A stretch of DNA of 64,000 bases from Spongiactinospora rosea. Lineage in GTDB: Bacteria > Actinomycetota > Actinomycetes > Streptosporangiales > Streptosporangiaceae. A program made the translations under genes and the position numbers. Numbering within the stretch: position 1 is the stretch's first letter; each line of letters begins with the position of its first letter. Positions 17,144 to 28,100 of the stretch are shown here, piece by piece. The notes beneath the pieces are model-generated. The model did no database searches and was not told the origin of the DNA. It worked only from the letters and a program-made list of their open reading frames with translations. Location of the stretch: assembly GCF_003315795.1 (NCBI RefSeq), contig NZ_QMEY01000002.1, positions 310,001 to 374,000 of the forward strand, written 5' to 3'.

Positions 17144-18169
17144 ATGGCGATGGCGGTCATGCGCGACGAGGCGGCCACTGCGGTGTTCGAGCTGTCCACG
17201 GGCGTCCACGGCAGCGCGGTGGTCCGCGCCGCGGTACAGCTCGGCCTGCCCGACGCCGTGGGGGACGAGCCGGCCGGCCTGGCGGCGCTCGCGTCGGCGT
17301 CCGGGGCGCGCCCGGACACGCTCAGGCGGTTCCTGCGCCTGCTCACCACGTTCGGGATCTTCACCGAGGTGACCGAGGACCACTACGAGCACACGCCCGC
17401 CTCGCGGGCGCTGCGCTCGGACGCGCCGGACGGACCCGCCCACGTCATCCGCCTCGGCGGTGACTGGAACTGGATCCTGTGGGGCCTGCTGGCCCACTCC
17501 GTCAGGACCGGCGAGTGCGCCTTCCAGGCGCACTACGGCATGGACATCTTCTCCTTCTTCGCCCAGAACCCACCGGCCGCCGCGGCGTTCCAGCAGGGCC
17601 TGTCGGTCGTGGCCAAGAGGGAGGACCCGCTGGTCGCGGACGCGCTGTCGGTCAAGGGCGGCGAGTGCGTGGTCGAGCTGGCGGGCGGCAGCGGCACCCT
17701 GCTGCGGGCCGTCCTGGAACGCCACCCGTACGTCACCGGCGTCCTGGTAGAGACCGAACAGGCGCTGGCCACCCTGGACCCGGCGCTGCGCGAGGAGCCC
17801 CTGGCCTCGCGGTTCCGCGTCGTCTCCGGCGACTGCCACGCCAGGGCGCCCGGCGGCGGCGACATCTACCTGATCAAGCAGACGCTGCACATGTGGGACG
17901 ACGAGACCTGCCTGCGCGTCCTGGCCAACTGCCGGCGGGCCGCCCCGCCCGGCGCCCGCGTGGTCGTCGTGGAGCAGTTGCTCGGCGACGGCCCGGCCGA
18001 GCGCCGAGGCCGGCTGATGGACCTGCACATGCTCCTGGTGGCGGGCGGCAAGGAGCGCACCGAGCAGGAGTTCGCCGAACTGTTCCGCCGGGCCGGGCTG
18101 GTCTTCACCGGCGTACGCGGACAGGCGGGCGACCTGCGGCTGATCGAGGGCGAAACACCCGAGTCATGA
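17144..18169 (+). CDS. SAM-dependent O-methyltransferase 1
   Basis: 341-aa member of the plant COMT-like O-methyltransferase family that methylates polyketide hydroxyls (TcmN C-terminal half/DnrK type). N-terminal winged-helix dimerisation domain (VVRAAVQLGLPDAVGD); SAM motif VVELAGGSGTLLRAVLERHP; catalytic region IYLIKQTLHMWDDETC; then ARVVVVEQLLGD. Start ATG 17144 follows GGAGG at good spacing; upstream in-frame codons look non-coding. First gene of the operon. Confidence 0.9.
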   Translation: MAMAVMRDEAATAVFELSTGVHGSAVVRAAVQLGLPDAVGDEPAGLAALASASGARPDTLRRFLRLLTTFGIFTEVTEDHYEHTPASRALRSDAPDGPAHVIRLGGDWNWILWGLLAHSVRTGECAFQAHYGMDIFSFFAQNPPAAAAFQQGLSVVAKREDPLVADALSVKGGECVVELAGGSGTLLRAVLERHPYVTGVLVETEQALATLDPALREEPLASRFRVVSGDCHARAPGGGDIYLIKQTLHMWDDETCLRVLANCRRAAPPGARVVVVEQLLGDGPAERRGRLMDLHMLLVAGGKERTEQEFAELFRRAGLVFTGVRGQAGDLRLIEGETPES

Positions 18170-18192
18170 CCTCATCTCCCGGAAGGAGCCTC

Positions 18193-19197
18193 ATGGCAAC
18201 CGAAACATCCATCGGCACCCCCGCGGACATCTTCCGCCTGGGCAGCATGTACGCGATGTCCAAGGTGGTGCTCACCGCCGTCGAGATCGACCTGTTCACC
18301 GCGCTCAAGGACGGCCCGGCCGGCGCGGCCGAGCTGTGCGACCGGCTGGGCCTGCACCCGCGGGCCACCGGGCAGTGGCTGGACGTCCTGGTCACCACCG
18401 GCCTGCTGCGCCGCGAGGACGGCAGGTACGCCAACGGTCCGGCGGCGGCCCGCTTCCTGGTCAAGGGCGCCCCGGCGTACGTCGGCGGCTTCCTGTCCCG
18501 CTCCGGCGAGATGCTCTACCCGGCCTGGGGCCGGTTCACCGACACCCTGCGCACCGGCGCCCCGCAGGCCAACGACGGCGACTTCCGCGCCCTGGTGGAG
18601 GACCCGGCGTTCCTGGACCGCTTCCTGACCATGATGGACTCGCTCAGCGGCCATCTCGGCCCGGAGCTGGCCAAGGTGCACGACTGGACGTCCTGCGACT
18701 CGGTGGCCGACATCGGCGGGGCCCGCGGCAACCTGATGTCCCACCTGGTCAGGGCGCACAGCCACCTGAAGGGCATGGTCTTCGACCTGCCCCAGATGGA
18801 GCCCAGGTTCGACGCGCACCTGGCCGCGCTCGGGCTGACCGGCCGGGCCGCCTTCGTGCCCGGCGACTTCTTCAAGGACCCGCTCCCCCAGGCCGACACG
18901 CTGGTCATGGGCCACGTCCTGCACGACTGGGCGGAGGACGAGCGGCGGATGCTCATCGGCAAGGCGTATGAGGCGCTGGCCCCCGGCGGGCAACTGCTGA
19001 TCTACGACCGGATGATCGAGGACGAGCCCGCCGACGCGGACAACCTGCTGGTCAGCCTGCACATGATCCTCACCACGACGGACGGGGCCGAGTACACGGC
19101 CGGCGAGTGCCAGACCTGGCTGCGCGAGGCGGGCTTCAAGGAGATCGCCGTCAAGCCGCTGGGCCCGACCGACACCCTCGTCATCGCCACCAAGTAG
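18193..19197 (+). CDS. SAM-dependent O-methyltransferase 2
   Basis: 334-aa COMT-like O-methyltransferase. Winged helix VVLTAVEIDLFTALKDG; SAM motif SVADIGGARGNLMSHLV, where the usual GxGxG reads GGARG; then MVFDLPQM and GHVLHDWAEDERRM with the catalytic His-Asp. Start ATG after GAAGGAG. Immediately follows methyltransferase 1 and precedes the cyclase, so at least two methoxy groups, or one plus an ester, are predicted. Confidence 0.9.
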   Translation: MATETSIGTPADIFRLGSMYAMSKVVLTAVEIDLFTALKDGPAGAAELCDRLGLHPRATGQWLDVLVTTGLLRREDGRYANGPAAARFLVKGAPAYVGGFLSRSGEMLYPAWGRFTDTLRTGAPQANDGDFRALVEDPAFLDRFLTMMDSLSGHLGPELAKVHDWTSCDSVADIGGARGNLMSHLVRAHSHLKGMVFDLPQMEPRFDAHLAALGLTGRAAFVPGDFFKDPLPQADTLVMGHVLHDWAEDERRMLIGKAYEALAPGGQLLIYDRMIEDEPADADNLLVSLHMILTTTDGAEYTAGECQTWLREAGFKEIAVKPLGPTDTLVIATK

Positions 19198-19206
19198 GAG
19201 AACACC

Positions 19207-19530
19207 GTGCACCGAACCCTCATCGTCGCGCACATGGAGGCATCGCACGCCGACGCCATCGCGGGGATCTTCGCCGAGTCCGACGCCACGGACCTCCCGC
19301 ACCTGGTCGGCGTCTCCCGCCGCACCCTGTTCCGCTTCCACGACCTGTACTTCCACCTGGTCGAGGCGGACGAGGACATCAAGCCCAGCCTGGACAAGGC
19401 CCGCGAGCACCCGCTCTACCTGGACGTCAGCCGGCGCCTGTCGGAGCACGTCAGCCCGTACGACCCCAACTGGCGCGAGCCCAGGGACGCCATGGCCGTC
19501 CCCTTCTACACCTGGGAGAGCAGCCGATGA
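19207..19530 (+). CDS. TcmI-family polyketide cyclase
   Basis: 107-aa ferredoxin-fold cyclase closing later rings of aromatic polyketides. Typical TcmI pattern: MHRTLIVAHMEASHADAIAGIFAESD, LPHLVGVSRRTLFRFHDLYFHLVEAD, and a C-terminal YDPNWREPRDAMAVPFYTWE. GTG start with GGAG in the preceding stop region. Overlaps the cupin by 4 bp (ATGA). TcmI-type plus TcmJ-type pairs mark tetracenomycin and pentangular pathways. Confidence 0.92.
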   Translation: MHRTLIVAHMEASHADAIAGIFAESDATDLPHLVGVSRRTLFRFHDLYFHLVEADEDIKPSLDKAREHPLYLDVSRRLSEHVSPYDPNWREPRDAMAVPFYTWESSR

Positions 19531-19931
19531 GCGAGACGACCGCCGGGCACAAGATCGTCCACATCGACGACGTCGAGCCCAACCGCCGCCGCGGCGGTGA
19601 CCTGCGGGTGCTGCTCAGCCCCAAGACGGTGGGCTCGACCACCGGCTTCATGGGCGTGACGCTGCTCGAACCGGGCGACTTCGTGGCCGAGCACTACCAC
19701 CCCTACTCCGACGAGTACATGTACGTCGCCAAGGGCACGATCGTGGCCCGGCTGGACGGCGAGGACATCGAGATGCGCGCCGGGCAGGGCGTACTGGCGC
19801 CGAAGTTCACCCGGCACCGGGTGGAGAACGTCGGCACCGAGCCCGCGGAGATCGTCTTCCACCTGTGCCCGCTGGCCCCGCGCCCCGAACTCGGGCACGT
19901 CGACACAGAAGAACGATCGGGAGAGTCCTGA
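19527..19931 (+). CDS. TcmJ-like cupin
   Basis: 134-aa single-domain cupin with the metal-binding pattern [13 protein letters not shown] (two His and Glu) and RHRVENVG (third His). TcmJ-type cupins help folding and cyclisation of the nascent polyketide in tetracenomycin and pentangular systems. Translationally coupled on both sides: ATGA overlap with the cyclase and TGATG with KS-alpha at 19929-19933. Confidence 0.88.
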   Translation: MSETTAGHKIVHIDDVEPNRRRGGDLRVLLSPKTVGSTTGFMGVTLLEPGDFVAEHYHPYSDEYMYVAKGTIVARLDGEDIEMRAGQGVLAPKFTRHRVENVGTEPAEIVFHLCPLAPRPELGHVDTEERSGES

Positions 19932-21183
19932 TGCGAAACGCCCGCGTCGTGGTCACCGGGATCGGCGTCGTCGCTCCCGGCGACCCGGGCACCAAGGCGT
20001 TCTGGGAGATGCTGACGTCCGGCCGTACGGCGACCCGCACGATCTCCTTCTTCGACCCGTCCGGCTTCCGCTCGCGGATGGCCGCCGAGTGCGACTTCGA
20101 CCCGGCCGCGGAGGGGCTGTCGCCCCGCGAGATCCGCCGGATGGACCGGGCCGCGCAGCTCGGCGTGGTCGCCGCCCGGGAGGCGTGGGCCGACAGCGGG
20201 CTCGGCCTTGAGGTCGCGCCGGAACGCCTGAGCGTCAGCCTGGGCAGCGCGGTGGGCAGCACGATGAGCCTGGAGGAGGAGTACGTCGTGCTGAGCGACG
20301 GCGGCCGGCGCTGGCTGATCGACCACGACTACGGCACGCCCCACCTGTACGGCTTCATGGCCCCCAGCACCCTGGCCGCCGAGGTGGCCTGGAGCTGCGG
20401 GGCCGAGGGACGGGTGGGCGTGGTCTCCACCGGCTGCACCTCGGGCCTGGACGCCGTCGGCCTCGGGGCCGGGCTGATCAGGGAGGGCACCGCCGACGTG
20501 GTGATCGCCGGGGCGACCGACGCGCCGCTCTCGCCGATCACCGTGGCCTGCTTTGACGCGATCAGGGCCACCTCCCCCAACAACGACGACCCCGAGCACG
20601 CCTCCCGCCCCTTCGACCTGCATCGGGACGGGTTCGTGCTGGGCGAGGGCGCGGCCGTGCTGGTACTGGAGGAGCTGGAGTCGGCGCGCAGGCGCGGCGC
20701 GAACGTGTACGGCGAGATCGCCGGGTACGCCTCGCGCAGCAACGCCTACCACATGACCGGCCTCAAGCCGGACGGCCGGGAGATGGCCGAGGCCATCCGG
20801 GCCGCGCTGGACGGGGCCAGGCTCGACCCGACGGCCATCGACTACGTCAACGCCCACGGCTCCGGCACCAAACAGAACGACCGCCACGAGACGGCGGCCT
20901 TCAAGACCGCCCTGGGCCCGCACGCCTACCAGGTGCCGGTCAGCTCGATCAAGTCGATGGTGGGCCACTCGCTGGGCGCGATCGGCGCGATCGAGGCGGC
21001 GGCCTGCCTGCTGGCGATGCGGGACAACGTGGTGCCCCCCACGGCCAACCTGCACACCCCCGACCCCGAGTGCGACCTGGACTACGTGCCGCTGACGGCA
21101 CGGGACCAGCGGGTGGACGCCGTGCTCAGCGTCGGCAGCGGCTTCGGCGGCTTCCAGACCGCCATGGTGCTCCGGCGGGCGAC

Positions 21184-21187
<4 letters not shown>
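19931..21187 (+). CDS. Type II PKS ketosynthase alpha
   Basis: 418-aa condensing enzyme that elongates the poly-beta-ketone with malonyl-ACP. Active-site Cys169 in STGCTSGLD; His motifs NAHGSGT and [11 protein letters not shown]-terminal [10 protein letters not shown]. Overlaps CLF by 4 bp (ATGA at 21184-21187), the classic alpha/beta coupling. The cognate ACP is not next to it but at 7.8-8.0 kb. Confidence 0.96.
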
Positions 21188-23290
<2,103 letters not shown>

Positions 23291-23304
23291 CAACGGAGAC
23301 CCTC

Positions 23305-24030
23305 ATGCGACTCAATGGCAAGACGGCGCTGGTCACCGGCGGTGTCAGAGGCATCGGACGGGCCATCGTGCTGGACCTGGCCAAGGCCGGCGCGAACATC
23401 GTCACCTGCACCCGGCAGGGCGGCGAGCCCGCGACGACCCTGGAGAAGGAACTGCGCGAGATCGGCGGCGAGCACCACGTGGCCACCGCCGACGTGACCC
23501 GGCCGCAGGACATCGACGCCCTGGTCGGCGAGTGCGAGCGCCGCTGGGGACGGCTCGACATCGTGGTCAACAACGCGGGCGCGATCAGCCACGTCCCGTT
23601 CGCCGAACTCACGGCGCACGAGTGGCACAAGGTGGTGGACACCGGCCTCACCGCGACCGCCATGGTCATCCAGCGGGCGCTGCCGCTGCTGGGCGAGGGC
23701 TCGTCCGTCATCAACATCGGCTCCAAGGTGGCCACCGTGGGCCTGCCGCTGCGGGTCCACTACACCGCGGCCAAGGCCGGGCTGATCGGCCTGACCAGGT
23801 CGCTGGCCAAGGAGCTGGGCGGGCGCGGCATCCGCGTCAACCTGGTCGCGCCCGGTCCGGTGGAGACCGAGGCGGGCGTACCGGACGACGTGCGCGAACG
23901 CTACCGGCGCATGATCGCGATCGGCCGGATGGGCCGGCCCGAGGAGATCGCGACGGTGGTGACCTTCCTGGCCGGCGAGCAGGCCGCGTTCATCAACGGC
24001 GAGACCATCAACGTGGACGGCGGGATCTAG
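23305..24030 (+). CDS. Ketoreductase (SDR, FabG-like) 1
   Basis: 241-aa NADPH-dependent SDR: cofactor site TGGVRGIGRA, NNAG, catalytic Ser (INIGSKVATVG) and YTAAK, C-terminal INVDGGI. Probably reduces a specific keto group of the poly-beta-ketone or a quinone intermediate. ATG 23305 after GGAG. About 45% alike by eye to the second KR at 24664-25374 (shared HYTAAKA..LIGL.RSLA.ELG.RGIRVN). Confidence 0.92.
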   Translation: MRLNGKTALVTGGVRGIGRAIVLDLAKAGANIVTCTRQGGEPATTLEKELREIGGEHHVATADVTRPQDIDALVGECERRWGRLDIVVNNAGAISHVPFAELTAHEWHKVVDTGLTATAMVIQRALPLLGEGSSVINIGSKVATVGLPLRVHYTAAKAGLIGLTRSLAKELGGRGIRVNLVAPGPVETEAGVPDDVRERYRRMIAIGRMGRPEEIATVVTFLAGEQAAFINGETINVDGGI

Positions 24031-24032
24031 CC

Positions 24033-24344
24033 ATGGCCTTCCGAGTGATGCTGCGGCTCCAGATCAAGCCGGGCGTCGAGGACGAGTTCGAGCGGACCTG
24101 GCTGCGCGTCGGCAACGCGATCACCGGCAACCCGGCCAACCTGGGCCAGTGGCTGGCCAGGAGCGCCGAGGAGGACGGCGTCTACTACATCGTCAGCGAC
24201 TGGGTGGACGAGCCGCGCTTCCGGGAGTTCGAGCGGAGCGAGCCGCACGTCCACCACCGCGCGGCGCTGCACCCGTACCGGTCCGGCGGTTCCATGGTCA
24301 CGATGAGCGTGGTCCACGCCATGGTCCCCACCGCGCGCGCATGA
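24033..24344 (+). CDS. ABM-superfamily small cyclase/monooxygenase-like protein 1
   Basis: 103-aa dimeric ferredoxin-like (antibiotic biosynthesis monooxygenase) protein: MAFRVMLRLQIKPGVEDEFERTW, YYIVSDWVDEPRFREFERS, VHHRAALHPYR. Homologues in pentangular clusters act as cofactor-free oxygenases or ring-closing cyclases; the role here is not proven. ATG 2 bp after the KR stop; overlaps the next gene by ATGA. Confidence 0.8.
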   Translation: MAFRVMLRLQIKPGVEDEFERTWLRVGNAITGNPANLGQWLARSAEEDGVYYIVSDWVDEPRFREFERSEPHVHHRAALHPYRSGGSMVTMSVVHAMVPTARA

Positions 24345-24667
24345 CCGGCCCGAGGGTGCGCGTGCTCGTCTACGCCGCCGCCCCCGACGACTCCAAGGAC
24401 GCGCTCACCGACGCCTACCACCACATCAGCCGGGAACTGTCGGGCACGCCCGGCCTGCTCGGCAACGAGCTGCTGTGCTCGCTGACCGAGCCGGGCGGGT
24501 TCCTGGTGATGAGCGAATGGGACAGCCTGGACTCCTTCCGCACCTGGGAGGAGGGCACCCGGCACCGGCAGACGACCGCGCCGCTGCGCTCCTTCCAGGA
24601 CGGCTCCCGGGGTCGCAGCTTCGCCCTCTACACCGTCAGCGCCGCCTACCCCGAGGAGCGATCATGA
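24341..24667 (+). CDS. ABM-superfamily monooxygenase 2
   Basis: 108-aa antibiotic biosynthesis monooxygenase domain (ActVA-Orf6/TcmH-like anthrone oxygenase fold): RVRVLVYAAAPDDSKDALTDAY, LLGNELLCSLTEPGGFLVMSEWDSLDSFRTWEEG. Such proteins oxidise anthrones to quinones without cofactor. ATGA overlaps on both sides show tight coupling. Confidence 0.82.
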   Translation: MTGPRVRVLVYAAAPDDSKDALTDAYHHISRELSGTPGLLGNELLCSLTEPGGFLVMSEWDSLDSFRTWEEGTRHRQTTAPLRSFQDGSRGRSFALYTVSAAYPEERS

Positions 24668-25374
24668 CCTTTCACGGTTCGCTCGCGGGCAGGCGGGTGC
24701 TGGTGACGGGCGGCTCGCGGGGCATCGGCGCGGCCACCGCCCAGGCGTTCACGGACGCCGGGGCGCGGGTGCTGGCCTGCCACCGCGGGGCGCCCGCCGC
24801 CACGCCGTACGAGCTGGTCACCGCCGACGTCACCAGCGAACAGGACGTCGCCGCGCTGATCGACCGGTGCGCCGAGCGTCTGGGCGGGCTCGACGTCGTG
24901 GTCAACAACGCCGGGGTGGACGGCGTCCGCCCGGTGGACAAGCTGGACCGCAAGGAGTGGCAGCAGATCATCGACGCCAACCTGACCTCGGCCTTCCTGG
25001 TCACCCGGCAGGCCCTGGGCCTGCTGGCGGAAGGCGGCTCGGTGATCAACCTGGGCGCCTCGGTGGCGCTGCGCGGCAGGCCCGCCAGCGCCCACTACAC
25101 CGCCGCCAAGGCCGCGCTCATCGGCCTCGTCCGCTCCCTCGCCCGCGAACTGGGCCCGCGCGGCATCCGGGTGAACGCGGTCGCCCCCGGCGTGATCGAC
25201 GCCGCGGGACCGGACGACGGCCCGCCCCCGCACCTGCGCGAACGACTGGCCGGGATGACCGCGCTGGGCCGGCTCGGCACCGCGGAAGAGGTGGCCGACG
25301 CCGTGCTCTTCCTGGCCTCTGACCAGTCCCGATACATCACCGGAACCGTACTCAACGTCGATGGAGGAATGTGA
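24664..25374 (+). CDS. Ketoreductase (SDR, FabG-like) 2
   Basis: 236-aa SDR with TGGSRGIGAA, NNAG, catalytic Ser (INLGASVALRG) and YTAAK, ending LNVDGGM. Intact active site, unlike the SDR at 16146-16907. A second KR in an aromatic PKS operon suggests two regiospecific reductions, or a late quinone reduction. Confidence 0.92.
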   Translation: MTFHGSLAGRRVLVTGGSRGIGAATAQAFTDAGARVLACHRGAPAATPYELVTADVTSEQDVAALIDRCAERLGGLDVVVNNAGVDGVRPVDKLDRKEWQQIIDANLTSAFLVTRQALGLLAEGGSVINLGASVALRGRPASAHYTAAKAALIGLVRSLARELGPRGIRVNAVAPGVIDAAGPDDGPPPHLRERLAGMTALGRLGTAEEVADAVLFLASDQSRYITGTVLNVDGGM

Positions 25375-25757
25375 TGACGTACGCCGCGATCACCTACCGG
25401 GTCAAGCCGGGACACGAGGATGAGATCGCCGAGATCTTCGGCGACTTCCAGCGGCTCGGCACGTCCGTGCTGCGTGACGAGCAGGGCAACGAGGTGGGCA
25501 GGCTGCTCGGCACCGCCGTGTTCATCAAGGACGACATCATGATCCGCGTCATCCACTACGAGGGCGACCTGGCGACGGTGTCCGCCACGATGGCCAAGCA
25601 CGGCGGCGTGCACAAGCTGGAGAAGGAGCTGGCCCCCTACCTCCAGCAGCGCCGCGACACCAGCACCACCGACAAGTTCGGCGAGTACTTCCGCAACTCC
25701 ACCATGCGCTGCATCTCCCAGCTCTCGGCCGACCCGGAGCCGGTGGAGTCGCGATGA
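25374..25757 (+). CDS. SchA/CurD-like domain protein
   Basis: 127-aa protein of the SchA/CurD (WhiE ORF I) family found in spore-pigment and aromatic PKS operons: ITYRVKPGHEDEIAEIFGDFQR, FIKDDIMIRVIHYEGDL, KHGGVHKLEKELAPYL. Exact activity is not firmly known; a cyclisation or oxygenation helper is inferred from its ferredoxin-like fold. GTG 25371 is an alternative start; ATG 25374 sits 7 bp from GGAGG. Stop overlaps the next gene by ATGA. Confidence 0.85.
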   Translation: MTYAAITYRVKPGHEDEIAEIFGDFQRLGTSVLRDEQGNEVGRLLGTAVFIKDDIMIRVIHYEGDLATVSATMAKHGGVHKLEKELAPYLQQRRDTSTTDKFGEYFRNSTMRCISQLSADPEPVESR

Positions 25758-26614
25758 AACTCGCGATGGTGGGGCTGGGCGCCATGGGCGGCGGGATCGC
25801 CAGGCGCCTGCTCTCCTCCGGCTTCCCGCTGACCGTGCACAACAGGACGGCGGCCAAGGCCGACCCGCTGATCGAGGCGGGCGCGCAGTGGGCCGCGCAG
25901 CCGCAGGACGCGGCCCGCGACAGCGACGTCGTCATGCTCAGCCTCAGCGACGAGCGGGCCGTGGACGAGGTGCTGTTCCGGCGGATGCTGCCTGTGCTGA
26001 AGCCCGGCACGGTCGTGATCGACACCTCCACGACCTCCGCCGCGTACGCGAACTCGGCCTCGGAACGGCTGGCCGCGCACGGCGTACGGCGGGTGGAGCT
26101 GTGCCTGCTCGGCAACCCGGAGATGGCCGCCCAGGGCCGGCTGCGGCTGTTCGCGGCCGGCCACCAGCAGGACGTGGCCGAGGTCGAGAACGTGCTGGCG
26201 GCGATCGGTGAGGAGCTGCGCTACCTGGGCCCGCCCGGCACGGCCTGCACCATGAAGCTCGCCTTCAACCTGCTGCTCGGCGTGCAGACCGTGGGGCTGG
26301 CCGAGGCGGTCGCGCTCGGCGTGCGGTCCGGGCTGGACCGGACCATGCTGATCAACGCCATCACCTCCAGCGGGTTCTGCTCCCCGGCGCTGGCCTTCCG
26401 GGCCGCGTTCATGCGGCGCGAGTCGTACGAACCGGCCGCGTTCCGGACCCGGCTCATGGTCAAGGACCTGCGGCTGGCCGCCTCGGACGCGCGCTCGGCG
26501 GGGCTGACCCTGCCCGTGTGCGCGTCCGCCGCCGACCGCCTGGACGAGGCGGTCGGCGCGGGGCACGGCGACGAGGACGCCGCCGTGGTCGTCGAGACGT
26601 CGCTGGGGTCGTGA
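25754..26614 (+). CDS. Beta-hydroxyacid dehydrogenase-family NAD(P)-binding protein
   Basis: 286-aa member of the 3-hydroxyisobutyrate/6-phosphogluconate dehydrogenase-like family. Rossmann site MVGLGAMGGGIARRLL; catalytic Lys in CTMKLAFNLLLG; the substrate-loop Ser of the usual DAPVSGG is replaced by a LCLLGNPEM context. This altered substrate loop resembles imine reductase/GarR-like outliers. Could reduce a tailoring intermediate; substrate unknown. Overlaps SchA/CurD by 4 bp, so it belongs to the PKS operon. Confidence 0.82.
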   Translation: MKLAMVGLGAMGGGIARRLLSSGFPLTVHNRTAAKADPLIEAGAQWAAQPQDAARDSDVVMLSLSDERAVDEVLFRRMLPVLKPGTVVIDTSTTSAAYANSASERLAAHGVRRVELCLLGNPEMAAQGRLRLFAAGHQQDVAEVENVLAAIGEELRYLGPPGTACTMKLAFNLLLGVQTVGLAEAVALGVRSGLDRTMLINAITSSGFCSPALAFRAAFMRRESYEPAAFRTRLMVKDLRLAASDARSAGLTLPVCASAADRLDEAVGAGHGDEDAAVVVETSLGS

Positions 26615-26621
26615 CCGCCTC

Positions 26622-27560
26622 ATGAGGATCCTCGTCACCGGCGGCGCCGGGTTCATCGGATCGCACTTCGTCCGCACCGCCGCCGCGGAGCGGATCACGG
26701 TGCTGGACCGGCTCACCTACGCCGCCGATCCGGCGAACCTCGACGGCGTCTCCCTGGACTTCGTCAAAGGCGACATCTGCGACGCGGACCTTTTGCGACG
26801 CGTGGTGCCCGGCCACGACCTGGTGGTCAACTTCGCGGCCGAGTCGCATGTGGACCGTTCGATCGACGGGGCCGGGGAGTTCGTCCGGACCAACGTCCTC
26901 GGCGTCTCGGCGCTCATGCGGGCGTGCCTGGACGCCGGGATTCCCAAGGTGGTACAGGTCTCGACCGACGAGGTGTACGGGAGCATCGAGTCGGGCGCCT
27001 GGAGCGAGGACGCGCCGCTGCGGCCTCGCTCGCCGTACGCGGCGGCCAAGGCGGGCGGCGACCTGATCGCCCTGGCCGACGCGACCACGCACGGCCTGCC
27101 CGTGGTGATCACCAGGTGCGGCAACAACTACGGCCCTCGGCAGTTCCCCGAGAAGATCATCCCGCTGTTCGTCACGAACCTGCTGACGGGCCGCAAGGTC
27201 CCCCTTTATGGGGACGGCCAGAACGTCAGGGAGTGGATCCACGTCGACGACCACTGCCGGGCCATCATGCTGGCCGCCGAGCACGGCCGGCCGGGCGAGG
27301 TGTACCACGTCGGCGGCGGCACCCGGCTGACCAACCGGGAGCTGACCGGCAGGCTGCTGGCGGCCCTGGACGCGAGCTGGGACATGGTGGAGCGGGTGCC
27401 CGACCGTAAGGGGCACGACCGGCGCTACGCGCTCGATGGCGGCAAACTGGAGGCCCTGGGGTACCGCCCACGCGTCTCCTTCGACGACGGGCTCGCCGAG
27501 ACGATCCGCTGGTACGCCGACAACCCGTCATGGTGGAAACCCAAAACGCGCTCACCCTGA
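26622..27560 (+). CDS. rmlB: dTDP-glucose 4,6-dehydratase
   Basis: 312-aa extended SDR giving dTDP-4-keto-6-deoxyglucose, the branch point for deoxysugars. NAD site TGGAGFIGSHFVR; active site STDEVYG and YAAAK; RCGNNYGPRQFPEKIIP. Slightly shorter than the usual about 325 aa. Only RmlA and RmlB of the sugar path are visible, so the remaining deoxysugar genes are outside the window or supplied from elsewhere. Last gene before a strong terminator. Confidence 0.93.
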   Translation: MRILVTGGAGFIGSHFVRTAAAERITVLDRLTYAADPANLDGVSLDFVKGDICDADLLRRVVPGHDLVVNFAAESHVDRSIDGAGEFVRTNVLGVSALMRACLDAGIPKVVQVSTDEVYGSIESGAWSEDAPLRPRSPYAAAKAGGDLIALADATTHGLPVVITRCGNNYGPRQFPEKIIPLFVTNLLTGRKVPLYGDGQNVREWIHVDDHCRAIMLAAEHGRPGEVYHVGGGTRLTNRELTGRLLAALDASWDMVERVPDRKGHDRRYALDGGKLEALGYRPRVSFDDGLAETIRWYADNPSWWKPKTRSP

Positions 27561-27593
27561 TCCCTGGAGCGCGGCTCCAGCGAGCCCAGGAAT

Positions 27594-27633
27594 CGATCGG
27601 CCGGTCGGGAACCCCAACCCGACCGGCCGATCG
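27594..27633 (+). terminator. Terminator of the type II PKS operon
   Basis: 16-bp perfect stem (27594-27609 with 27618-27633), 8-base loop AACCCCAA, 33 bp after the rmlB stop. Confidence 0.82.
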
Positions 27634-28100
27634 CGGTCACGCCCCGGCCACACCCCGGCCACGCTCCGGATCGGGCATTAGCTGGCGTGAAGAACTGCTC
27701 AAGTTATCGATCCATGGGAGTTGACGAAATTAGTCATCTCCGCTTATGTTCCAGTTGTAACCATCTACGGCGACATCGCCGGCCGATCTCCGGCAGGCAC
27801 CGGCGGTCGCCACAAGATGAAGACTCACCGCCTGTGCCCTAATGGCTTGAATCAGGGCATCAATGCGAAGAGACGGGGCTGCGTCGCATGTGCTACCACG
27901 CCGCCGATTATTCCATCGGCCAACGTCACCATGGCTGCGCGCGGATCTCCCCGTCTGTTGAAAAACGCATGCGATTCGGGGAGGAAAGGAGGGGGACGAG
28001 AGCACGGGGATCGACTGCAGGACTGCGAGTTCGGGGGCACTGGGACAGACAATTGAGGCTCGCGAGCCGCAGTACGTCTCTGTAGCTAACTGGGATTGTG
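27634..28100 (+). promoter_or_regulatory. SARP upstream region with possible promoter
   Basis: 467 bp with no credible gene and clearly lower GC than its flanks. A candidate vegetative promoter is TTGACG (27721-27726), 18-bp spacer, TATGTT (27745-27750). That would give a leader of about 340 nt before the SARP start. No SARP autoregulatory repeat recognised. Confidence 0.4.
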